DNA of 64,000 bases from Hahella sp. CCB-MM4 (GTDB lineage Bacteria; Pseudomonadota; Gammaproteobacteria; Pseudomonadales; Oleiphilaceae): assembly GCF_002260525.1 (NCBI RefSeq), contig NZ_MRYI01000003.1:434001-498000 (forward strand), in the 5' to 3' direction. Below, piece after piece: positions 45,538 through 52,562 of this stretch. Position 1 is the stretch's first letter. Each line of letters starts with the position of its first letter. The position numbers and the translations under genes are program-made. A model generated the notes under the pieces. That model searched no databases and was not told where the DNA came from. It was given only the letters and a program-made list of their open reading frames with translations.

Positions 45538-45996
45538 TTCTACCCCGTTTCCATTGACGGTTTTAAACGACTGTTAACTTGCGATCCTGTCGATAATGCA
45601 AGGACCATCCAATCACCAGCTTGCGAAACAGGTCAATCACTACACATAGAAAGAGTTTGCCTTCCTGAGTCGACACTTTTGTGATATCCGTGACCCACTT
45701 TATATTTAGCTCCAGTGCAGTGACGTTCCGCTCCAGATAATTTTTGATCCCCGGTGGCCGATAAATTCGTGTGCCTTTTTGCAGCTCCGCCTCTGGATAC
45801 TATGCTTTGACATGAGTCGTGCAACTCGACAAGCGATTGGGGTTAAAGCCAATCTTCCAGGCAATCTGGCGAAAGCTAAAACCTAAGAAATTGCCTCTCA
45901 CTTGAACTCTGGTCTATATTTTTTAGGTTTGCTCATAAACACTCCTTTGGCACATTGTGCCTCTTTTTTAGAAGTGTCTGCAGTAACGGGGTAGAA
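45538..45996 (-). mobile_element. Internally deleted IS3-family element (459 bp)
   Basis: The 12-bp sequence TTCTACCCCGTT at 45538-45549 is repeated perfectly inverted at 45985-45996, giving terminal repeats. Between them, on the minus strand, are the first codons of an orfA-type gene and part of an IS3 orfB transposase core. The middle of a ~1.2-1.5 kb element is missing. No target duplication is obvious. It separates the methyltransferase region from the eCIS region. Confidence 0.7.
45563..45936 (-). pseudogene. IS3-type transposase remnant (orfA start plus orfB core fragment)
   Basis: AGGAG precedes ATG at 45936, which opens MSKPKKYRPEFK and then meets a stop at 45898. After a short out-of-frame piece, the fragment from 45784 to 45563 reads [10 protein letters not shown], then [11 protein letters not shown], then [20 protein letters not shown]. 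This contains the first catalytic Asp (TDIT) and the IDLF block of IS3 DDE transposases. The second Asp and the Glu are missing, so it is non-functional. Confidence 0.75.
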
Positions 45997-46073
45997 CCCG
46001 TACAAAATAACAAAAGGATGGAAGTAATCACGATATGTAGTTAACAAACACAGCAGGGAGGGTGGTGTGCGAT

Positions 46074-46766
46074 ATGTATGTTGCAATAATTGATGATAAC
46101 AATGCGTTATGTGAACAGATGGATGTTCTTAAGAATCAAGGGAGGTATAACGTTGTTCATCTACCAACCATTGATGATTACTATAACTATTACATCAGCA
46201 GACCCAAAATTGACATTCTGATTATCTATCTTGCCATTCATAACACAACGGGAGTGGAACTAATCAGGCAACTCCATCAAACCAAGGGAATTGGTATTCT
46301 GCTCTATACCAATAGCAACAATCCAGACGAGCGTATACAAGGGCTTTATGCCGGTGCTGATGCATGCCTGACACTCGATAGCAGCACCAGTGAGTTAATC
46401 GCGGTAATAGAGAGTCTGTTACGGAGAATACACACAGAGCCAGACACATCCGACACGAATGATAACTCCACCTGGTTTCTTTGCCCATCCAAACGCACCT
46501 TACGCGCTGAAACGGGAACGGAAATAAAACTCACAGCAACAGAGGGCATTATCCTAGATGCACTTGCCAAGATTGCGCCATTGCCGGCATCAAGAAAAAC
46601 CTTAATAGAATCACTTAACCAGGACTTCCGCCACTACGATGAGCGACGTCTGGAAGCCTCAGTCAGTCGTTTACGAAAGAAACTAAACGTCGCCATGGCG
46701 GGAACAGAGAGCATTAAGGCGGCAAGGGGCCTTGGCTATCAGCTTCTACTTAATCTCGCCACTTAA
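46074..46766 (+). CDS. OmpR-type response regulator with degenerate (pseudo-)receiver
   Basis: About 230 residues from ATG at 46074, with GGAGG 10 nt upstream; a GTG at 46062 would sit on the ribosome site. The receiver starts VAIIDDNNALC with the acidic pair D7-D8, but the phospho-acceptor Asp is Tyr52 (DILIIYLAIHN) and the conserved Lys near residue 101 is Leu (GADACLTLD). The C-terminal winged helix is intact (KLTATEGIILDALA, LEASVSRLRKKL, IKAARGLGYQLL). It should therefore act without phosphorylation. No kinase gene is adjacent. As the first complete gene before the injection system, it is a likely regulator of it. Confidence 0.75.
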   Translation: MYVAIIDDNNALCEQMDVLKNQGRYNVVHLPTIDDYYNYYISRPKIDILIIYLAIHNTTGVELIRQLHQTKGIGILLYTNSNNPDERIQGLYAGADACLTLDSSTSELIAVIESLLRRIHTEPDTSDTNDNSTWFLCPSKRTLRAETGTEIKLTATEGIILDALAKIAPLPASRKTLIESLNQDFRHYDERRLEASVSRLRKKLNVAMAGTESIKAARGLGYQLLLNLAT

Positions 46767-47233
46767 CAAGTACACCAAGTTGAATAATGGTAACCGGCCA
46801 GACTAAAAAATTGGTATTCCCGTGGGTACCTGGATTAAGGCCAAGCTGTTGCTCCCGGCCTCCATCGCAGAACGCGGATTAATTGAACTCGAGATTAAAG
46901 AGACCGTGTTTGGCCGCTTACAAATAATGTATATGGGAAGTTATATCAGCTATTTTGTGAATAGCATTTTTACTTTATATATTCTTACCTTATATAAAAC
47001 AACAATATCTGATAACAATTAAATATAAGTGTAAATAAATTCCAAAAATGTCAGCCTTTGTCAGCCTATATGAAAACTTATTTGCTAGATTTTTAAGCTC
47101 AACAAGGAGCGAAGCGATTGTTTAATGAACTCTTATATACAGTGTCCCTGAAGATGGATTCTAAAAAAGAGTGATTAAAGAATCTTCGTTGATAAATCGT
47201 TTATAACCTGTCTAATAAATAGGGAATTTGAAT
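46767..47233. other. 467-bp AT-rich upstream region of the first paralog gene
   Basis: Only a 66-codon frame (46822-47022) of unconvincing composition is present and I do not call it. The right part is AT-rich and should hold the promoter of the gene at 47234. I could not place a -35/-10 pair with confidence: a TTGATA/TAATAA pair at 47189 and 47213 would leave no room for the ribosome site. Confidence 0.35.
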
Positions 47234-47875
47234 ATGACTACACCTCTATCTCTGAATAACAGACCAGTTGGACTGCCAGCTACTCAATCTGCAGATACCA
47301 CTAACCCAACGTCCACAGCAGATAGCAGCTTCTTTGTTATCCAACCAACAAATCTGGAAGCAACCTATCGCGTACAGAGTGGCGCTACCACACTGCCGTC
47401 ATCTATAGCGCCACCAATTCCAGCTGGCCAGCCTATCCCTTATCCAATCTCCACTCAGTGGTCTAACAACCGTGTAACCATTACCAACACCAGTGGTGAT
47501 AACAGTGCCAACTTCGACGTTGGTTACTTTGGTATGCCGGCAGTACTGCCTTACTGCAACGGCTCAAGCGCTAACATCCAGCAGTACGGCGTTGTCAGCT
47601 TCAGAACTCCTGCACAAACCCGCACCCTGCAAATCAAAGCCCGTGATCCCGCACTGGTAGCCATTCTGCAAGGCGCTAATCCTCCCGCATTTGTTGCTTT
47701 GAACATTGACAAGGGTGCACTAAGCACTCCTTACAAAAACCTGATAGATTCCAACCAGCTCTCCGCAGAATCAGACAATACCTACTCGGTATCTGCAAAC
47801 TTCTTTGGTGCAACTCTGACAGTGGTCAACGTCTCAATCGGTGCAAACACTGATGTAGAAGTTTCACTGTTCTAA
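47234..47875 (+). CDS. Unknown beta-rich protein, first of three tandem paralogs before the eCIS (no signal peptide)
   Basis: About 213 residues from ATG at 47234 with AGGGA 8 nt ahead. The N-terminus MTTPLSLNNRPVGLPAT is polar and has no export signal. The body is strand-rich and Thr/Asn/Ser-rich. The segment IPAGQPIPYPISTQW, then NNRVTITNTS and FDVGYFG aligns with the two following genes (LPRGEP...WP...NNAIRIES...GIYG and LPIGDP...WP...GAAITVTN...NFYG). A strong terminator directly follows, so it is mainly its own transcript. Lack of a signal beside exported siblings makes it a candidate eCIS-associated structural or cargo protein. No known family recognised. Confidence 0.7.
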   Translation: MTTPLSLNNRPVGLPATQSADTTNPTSTADSSFFVIQPTNLEATYRVQSGATTLPSSIAPPIPAGQPIPYPISTQWSNNRVTITNTSGDNSANFDVGYFGMPAVLPYCNGSSANIQQYGVVSFRTPAQTRTLQIKARDPALVAILQGANPPAFVALNIDKGALSTPYKNLIDSNQLSAESDNTYSVSANFFGATLTVVNVSIGANTDVEVSLF

Positions 47876-47888
47876 GTTACTGTAAAGC

Positions 47889-47919
47889 GGGCGTGCCTTA
47901 AGGTACGCCCCCTTTTTTT
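47889..47919 (+). terminator. Strong intrinsic terminator after the first paralog gene
   Basis: GGGCGTGCC-TTAA-GGTACGCCC folds into a 9-bp stem with one G-T pair, followed by CC and seven T. It lies 13 nt after the stop at 47875 and 20 nt before the next gene. It should insulate, or strongly attenuate read-through into, the second paralog and the injection-system genes. Confidence 0.85.
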
Positions 47920-47939
47920 GAATCAAGTAGCAGGCTACA

Positions 47940-48635
47940 GTGAAAGCAATAGGGAGTATTTTTTTACTACTAATGTGTCGCTTATGGACTGTGCAAGCCC
48001 TGGCCTCACAACCCCCGGCAACAGCCATTGATCTCATAATGAATGACACAGTAGCACTGCAGCTTGGGGAAACTGCGCAAGCGCTACAATCAAGTCGATA
48101 CCAGATTATTACGCTACAAAGCGTAAACAATAATTCGAGCACTATATCAATCAGATATGGTAGTAATCGTGAGGTTATTTCTCTGCCTCGTGGTGAACCA
48201 GTCATATGGCCTTATAGCCAAGACTTTAATAATAACGCGATTCGTATAGAGAGCACTCCGCCGGGAGAGGGTGTGACAAAAGTTGGAATTTACGGCCTGT
48301 CAGCTGAGACAACCTACCAGTTTCCCGACGGAGGTGGAACAGTCACTCTATCGCAATATGAATCGGTGAGTGAACAAACTCTAGCTAAGCTGAAAAGTTA
48401 CTACATATATTGTGCAAGTCCAGCACTCATTGCGTACGTTAATGGAAATAATAGCCCTGAATTTTTTGCTATTAGCACCAGCGAATCATCACATCCAAGT
48501 GCTTACAAATACATATCAGAAGATATTCAATACATAGAGAATGATCAATATCAATTCTCAAATAACTGGCAAGGAGTCTATGTGGCGCTCTTCAACCTAT
48601 CAGTAACTCCGAGCACGTGTACGATAAGTAACTAA
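47940..48635 (+). CDS. Exported beta-rich protein, second of three tandem paralogs
   Basis: 231 residues from GTG. A signal peptide (MKAIGSIFLLLMCRLWTVQALAS) predicts export. The core VISLPRGEPVIWPYSQDF, then NNAIRIES and VGIYG shares the LPxGxPxxWP...NNxIxI...YG pattern with its neighbours. Near the end, YIYCASPALIAYVNGNNSPEFFAIS parallels RDPALVAI...NPPAFVAL of the first paralog. The function is unknown. It starts 20 nt after the terminator. Confidence 0.65.
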   Translation: MKAIGSIFLLLMCRLWTVQALASQPPATAIDLIMNDTVALQLGETAQALQSSRYQIITLQSVNNNSSTISIRYGSNREVISLPRGEPVIWPYSQDFNNNAIRIESTPPGEGVTKVGIYGLSAETTYQFPDGGGTVTLSQYESVSEQTLAKLKSYYIYCASPALIAYVNGNNSPEFFAISTSESSHPSAYKYISEDIQYIENDQYQFSNNWQGVYVALFNLSVTPSTCTISN

Positions 48636-48658
48636 CCACCCACCATAGAGTGTCGTTA

Positions 48659-49384
48659 ATGCTAAACAATAAGAATAACAGTATGAAATCACTAGTTAAA
48701 ATGGCCGCTTTCACACTGGTGTTAACCCTTTATTGCGTTATTTCTGCAGCCGCATCATTGGAAGCAAATGGTAAAGCCGTTGTATTGCAAAGAGGCAACC
48801 AAGTCTCAGCCGAAACACTTAAGAGCCCGATGTTGCTTCTTATCAGTAATGTTTCATCCGCACTGGCGGGATTTGAAGTCAAATACAGCTTTGCATTCGG
48901 TGGGGACAGTAGTATACGCACCCTTCCAATCGGTGATCCCACTCCACAGCTATGGCCAAACAACTGGAACGGTGCAGCGATAACCGTTACCAACCTAAGC
49001 ATCTCGGATGAGGCGTCATTGCAGCTTAATTTTTATGGGATAACCACGCCACCCAACCTGCCCCTTAAGGATGATTTTAGTCCAATACCACTCGCACAGT
49101 ATCAGACAGCAGGGGGCAACATTGCTGCCAGCAGCGCCTATTTACAACTCAACGCCCCTTTTGAAGAGGCTATATTTGTCGTGCTCATCGGCAATGAGCT
49201 AATAACGTATACCGTCAACGGCGAAGCTGAATTTGATAACAATACAAATATAAAAATGACCAAAAACAACTCCATTGATCTTTCCCTGAATGACAAGCTG
49301 GGAAAAAGCTTATTAATCGTCAATGCATCAAAAACACCGACAACACAAGCCAATGTTTCATATAGGCAATTGGTAGGTAACTGA
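48659..49384 (+). CDS. Exported beta-rich protein, third of three tandem paralogs
   Basis: About 241 residues from ATG at 48659; ATG at 48692 would give a tighter signal peptide (MKSLVKMAAFTLVLTLYCVISAAA). The body contains RTLPIGDPTPQLWPNNW, then AAITVTNLS and LNFYG, aligned with the two upstream paralogs, and a similar final strand LLIVNASKTPTTQANVSY. It lies 23 bp after the second paralog and 37 bp before the sheath gene, so it probably shares a transcript with the injection system. Unknown family. Confidence 0.65.
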   Translation: MLNNKNNSMKSLVKMAAFTLVLTLYCVISAAASLEANGKAVVLQRGNQVSAETLKSPMLLLISNVSSALAGFEVKYSFAFGGDSSIRTLPIGDPTPQLWPNNWNGAAITVTNLSISDEASLQLNFYGITTPPNLPLKDDFSPIPLAQYQTAGGNIAASSAYLQLNAPFEEAIFVVLIGNELITYTVNGEAEFDNNTNIKMTKNNSIDLSLNDKLGKSLLIVNASKTPTTQANVSYRQLVGN

Positions 49385-49421
49385 GCAACCCCAAAAACGC
49401 ACATGCAGGGAGTCTTCAATA

Positions 49422-51020
49422 ATGCCAACAACTTATAAAGCACCAGGAGTCTATATAGAAGAAGTACAAACTCCGCCAAGTATCGTCGGGGTCAGCACCT
49501 CTACTGCCGGTTTTGTGGGGTATTGCCAGACAACGAACTATACCAATGAGGCGAGACTTGTCACCAGTTTTACCGAATTCAGATCCAACTATGGAGGTTT
49601 TCTTCCCCCGACAACCAGCCTCCTAGCCTATTCCGTCTATGCATTCTTTCAACAAGGGGGGAGCCAATGCTATATCGTGAATATCAACGGTGCGACTCAA
49701 GGCGGTGGGACGCCTCCCCCTCAGCAGGGCGGCAACAGCCCAGGCACCAAGGCAACAAAGACATTCAACAACCAGATTGTCGTCACAGCAAAAGATGTGG
49801 GAACGAGCGGTAACAACATTACTGTTTCATATACCGGTACCACCTTCACCAAAAGCTTGAAGATAAACACCACGACTTATGGTGCAGGCCCATCAGTCAA
49901 TCTAAGCGACATCATGAACGAGGTAAATGGAAAATCTAAGCTGGTAACTATTGATTTGGCTAGTGGTGCACAAGGCAGTGATGAGTTAATAGAATTTGAT
50001 CAGGCAAATCTGGAAGGAGGTCAAGATCCCACAGGTGGCGGAGGTAGCGGTGGCAATACTCCACCACCGAGTGGTAACAATTTTACCTGGGCCACTCTTT
50101 ATGGTGGCTTGCAAAAATATGATGTTGTCGATGATGTTAATCTCATCCTCATACCCGATCTCACCCTAACCGACCTAACTGGGGAAAACCTGAAAACAGC
50201 TTTGACCCAAACATTCGACTACTGCAAAAACCGGGGAGACTGTTTCTTTATTGCAGATGTTCCCTCCGGCTATGCAAACTATAATACCCCTTCACAACTG
50301 CAAAGTTTTGTCGACGACATGACACTGCTTCCCTATGAGGGCTTTGGTGCGGTTTATTATCCCTATATCCAAATTTCCAATCCTGATCTCTATTATCCAC
50401 CGCTACCGGCAGGCAGCACACCACCAGCAAATCCTCCTGATCAATACATCTACCTTCCCCCCTCCGGTGCTGTGGCAGGTGCTTACGCCGCAACAGACAA
50501 CTCCGTGGGTGTTTTCAAACCGGCTGCGGGTGTCGTAGATGGGGTGTTGAACCTCGCATTAAACGAGCAGGTAAAGGTCACCCAAACCGACTTGGGCAAC
50601 CTGAACATGAACGGTATCAATGATATTCGTACGTTCAAGGGAGTTGGCGTCTGTATCTGGGGCGCACGGACAACAGCTGGTGATGCCAGCGAATGGAAAT
50701 ACCTCAATGTAAGGCGGCTGTTTATTTTTGTTGAGCAATCTATAAAGCAGAGCAGCAACTGGATTGTGTTTGAGCCCAACACCCCCAAACTATGGGGAAC
50801 AATTATCCGCAACATCACCGTATTTCTAACATCGCTATGGCGGGAAGGTGCATTTGCCGGTTCATCTGCTGAAGAGGCATTCTTTGTCAAAGTGGATGCT
50901 GAGAACAACCCACCGGAACAACGCAGAAATGGCGAGCTCGTTATAGAAATAGGAATCGCACCGGTATTTCCCGCTGAGTTCGTCATTATTCGCATCGGTC
51001 AAAAAACCCTGCCAGCCTAA
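49422..51020 (+). CDS. eCIS/phage-type contractile sheath protein (Afp2-4 homolog)
   Basis: 532 residues. The N-terminus YKAPGVYIEEVQTPPSIVGVSTSTAGFVG is diagnostic of eCIS sheath proteins. The C-terminal polymerising part is intact (NDIRTFKGVGVCIWGARTTA, WKYLNVRRLFIFVEQSIKQSSNWIVFEPN, LWREGAFAG, IGIAPVFPAEFVIIRIGQ). Residues ~109-200 form an inserted decoration domain bounded by Gly/Pro-rich linkers (GGGTPPPQQGG and GGGGSGGNTPPPSG). The sheath contracts around the tube to drive it through a target membrane. Only one sheath gene is present here, versus three in Afp. Confidence 0.95.
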   Translation: MPTTYKAPGVYIEEVQTPPSIVGVSTSTAGFVGYCQTTNYTNEARLVTSFTEFRSNYGGFLPPTTSLLAYSVYAFFQQGGSQCYIVNINGATQGGGTPPPQQGGNSPGTKATKTFNNQIVVTAKDVGTSGNNITVSYTGTTFTKSLKINTTTYGAGPSVNLSDIMNEVNGKSKLVTIDLASGAQGSDELIEFDQANLEGGQDPTGGGGSGGNTPPPSGNNFTWATLYGGLQKYDVVDDVNLILIPDLTLTDLTGENLKTALTQTFDYCKNRGDCFFIADVPSGYANYNTPSQLQSFVDDMTLLPYEGFGAVYYPYIQISNPDLYYPPLPAGSTPPANPPDQYIYLPPSGAVAGAYAATDNSVGVFKPAAGVVDGVLNLALNEQVKVTQTDLGNLNMNGINDIRTFKGVGVCIWGARTTAGDASEWKYLNVRRLFIFVEQSIKQSSNWIVFEPNTPKLWGTIIRNITVFLTSLWREGAFAGSSAEEAFFVKVDAENNPPEQRRNGELVIEIGIAPVFPAEFVIIRIGQKTLPA

Positions 51021-51033
51021 AAGGACTTAAATT

Positions 51034-51477
51034 ATGAGTACAGGAAAAAGAGTAGACCCGTATCAAAATTTTCGTTTCAGAGTGGAAATCGATGGTATTC
51101 AGATCGCTGGCTTTTCCGAAGTGACCATTCCGGATTCAACGACTGCGGATATCGAATATCGTGAAGGTACCTATCCACCCGGAACTCGCCACCTCTCCGG
51201 CCTTACCAGCTCGGGCTCGGTAAGCCTTAAACGAGGAATTACAGACAGCCTTGACCTTTATAAGTGGAAAAAGCAGGTAGAGACCACCGGTGCCGGCAGT
51301 GCCCGAAAAAATCTCTCGATTATCCTGATCGATGAGACCGGTGCGGATAAAAGCCGTTGGGACATCGTATACGCCTGGCCAACCAAATACGAAGCGGGCT
51401 CACTGGATGCCAAAGGCAATGATGTATTGATAGAGACCTTTGAGATTACTCACGAAGGTATCGAGCGGGTTAAATAA
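51034..51477 (+). CDS. eCIS inner tube protein (Afp1/Afp5-like), first copy
   Basis: 147 residues. Phage T4 gp19-type: DPYQNFRFRVEIDGIQIAGFSEVTIPDSTTADIEYREG, HLSGLTSSGSVSLKRGIT, WDIVYAWPTKYEAGSLDAKGNDVLIETFEITHEGI. It stacks as hexamers to form the conduit inside the sheath. It starts 13 bp after the sheath stop. Confidence 0.95.
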   Translation: MSTGKRVDPYQNFRFRVEIDGIQIAGFSEVTIPDSTTADIEYREGTYPPGTRHLSGLTSSGSVSLKRGITDSLDLYKWKKQVETTGAGSARKNLSIILIDETGADKSRWDIVYAWPTKYEAGSLDAKGNDVLIETFEITHEGIERVK

Positions 51478-51518
51478 CCCGCTCGCCTCTCCTATATAAG
51501 TTGAACAGGATAGATCTC

Positions 51519-51887
51519 ATGAGTGTTTTGCAAACCGAATATCAACTGACATTGCCCCGTGGATACATTGACAGCCACGGAAACCTTCACAAAGAGGTGA
51601 CCATGCGCCTGGCGACTGCTGGTGATGAGATACAGCCGATGAGGGATCCCCGGGTACAACAAAACCCCGGCTACCTTTCCGTCATTCTGTTATCCCGGGT
51701 TATCACCCGCCTCGGATCTCTTGATGCCATAAACACCCAGATCGTCGAGAACCTGTTCAGTGCTGATTTTGCCTTTTTACAGGACACCTATAACCGCATC
51801 AACCATAAGGATGGCATGGAGTTTTCAGCAGTCTGTCCACAATGCAAGCATGAGTTCGAGACGGAGATCAGCTTCTCGGGGGAATAG
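51519..51887 (+). CDS. Phage tail assembly chaperone-like protein (G-type), zero-frame product
   Basis: About 122 residues from ATG at 51519 (AGGA 9 nt ahead). Begins MSVLQTEYQLTLPRGYIDSH and has MRLATAGDEIQPMRDPRV, YLSVILLSRVITRLG, then a Cys4-like tail with CPQCKHEFE (one CxxC pair visible). The family is annotated as phage tail assembly protein in eCIS loci. The zero frame stops at TAG 51885, immediately after five G. A start-less ORF in the -1 frame continues for 67 codons, so a longer fused product of ~188 residues is predicted by ribosomal frameshifting. The tube-flanked position is where phages encode G/GT-type chaperones. Confidence 0.8.
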   Translation: MSVLQTEYQLTLPRGYIDSHGNLHKEVTMRLATAGDEIQPMRDPRVQQNPGYLSVILLSRVITRLGSLDAINTQIVENLFSADFAFLQDTYNRINHKDGMEFSAVCPQCKHEFETEISFSGE

Positions 51888-52084
51888 TATGCTATCCCCT
51901 TGAACGCCTGCACGAGGAGATAGCATTTTTAGGCTACTACCTGCATTGGAGCTACGAGAGCCTACTGGAAATGGAGCACACTGAACGACAGCAGTGGATA
52001 TCCCAAACCAGTGCGATAAATCGCAAGATCAATGAAGATCAGGATGCAACAAGCTCTTCAGCCTCCATACTTTCAATAACGTAA
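51854..52084 (+). CDS. Start-less -1 frame ORF, DUF6760-like, likely C-terminal extension of the chaperone (T part)
   Basis: In the -1 frame the reading is open from 51854 to TAA at 52084. It contains no ATG, GTG or TTG before the conserved-looking block YPLERLHEEIAFLGYYLHW and ...MEHTERQQWISQTSAINRKINE. This block resembles small helical proteins annotated DUF6760 in eCIS and related tail loci. An internal ATG comes only after that core. Expression is therefore most simply explained by frameshifting from the upstream gene. The ribosome site and start of the second tube gene follow directly. Confidence 0.65.
   Translation, partial: VRDGDQLLGGIVCYPLERLHEEIAFLGYYLHWSYESLLEMEHTERQQWISQTSAINRKINEDQDATSSSASILSIT
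51876..51887 (+). other. Predicted -1 ribosomal frameshift site
   Basis: Zero-frame codons are TCG-GGG-GAA-TAG with five consecutive G at 51878-51882. Slippage back by one base on GGG lets the ribosome read GGA-ATA-GTA-TGC-TAT and enter the downstream ORF, avoiding the TAG. The site is a single-codon slip, not a perfect X-XXY-YYZ heptamer. A downstream stimulatory structure was not established. Confidence 0.55.
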
Positions 52085-52097
52085 GCGGGGTACAGCT

Positions 52098-52562
52098 ATG
52101 TCAACGATTCAAGGGTTAATTAATCAGGGCTTATCCCACCTTATTGATCCTTTCCGTAACTTTAACTTTGTCGTTGAAGTGGATGGCATATTGGCAGCGG
52201 GTTACAGCGAGGTATCAGGACTGGGAATAGAGCTGGAGGTAGAGCGACGAAGGTTCGGTGGTGAAAATCATACGGAATATAAATTTATCAAGCAGGCCAC
52301 ATATACCGACCTGGTATTGAAGCAGGGCGTCTCACAATATGACTATATGTGGAATTGGTTTCAAAGCACTGTAGAAGGAAAGATACAGCCTCGCAGCGGC
52401 AGTATCTATCTTTATGATCTAGGGTCAAAAAACCTTAAATACTGGAGTTTTTATCAGGCCTACCCAATTCGCTGGGATGGTCCCAGCCTGGATGCTAAAG
52501 GCAACGATATCGCTACTCATAGCCTTACCCTGACCTACCGAGAGCTGAAAAAGGGTGTGTAA
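52098..52562 (+). CDS. eCIS inner tube protein, second copy (Afp5-like, TIGR02241 type)
   Basis: 154 residues. LIDPFRNFNFVVEVDGILAAGYSEVSGLGIELEVERRRFGGENHTEYKFIKQATYTDLVLKQGV is typical of the second tube paralog. The C-terminal KYWSFYQAYPIRWDGPSLDAKGNDIATHSLTLTYREL is shared with the first tube. This copy probably forms the adaptor ring to the baseplate, as known for Afp5/Pvc5. Its stop abuts the next ATG. Confidence 0.95.
   Translation: MSTIQGLINQGLSHLIDPFRNFNFVVEVDGILAAGYSEVSGLGIELEVERRRFGGENHTEYKFIKQATYTDLVLKQGVSQYDYMWNWFQSTVEGKIQPRSGSIYLYDLGSKNLKYWSFYQAYPIRWDGPSLDAKGNDIATHSLTLTYRELKKGV

Noticed and set aside
46822-47022. 66-codon open frame between the regulator and the first paralog
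   Set aside because: No ribosome site and AT-driven hydrophobic tail; more likely the upstream control region.
47189-47218. TTGATA-18-TAATAA as promoter of the first paralog
   Set aside because: Transcription would start at or past the ribosome site, too close to the ATG.
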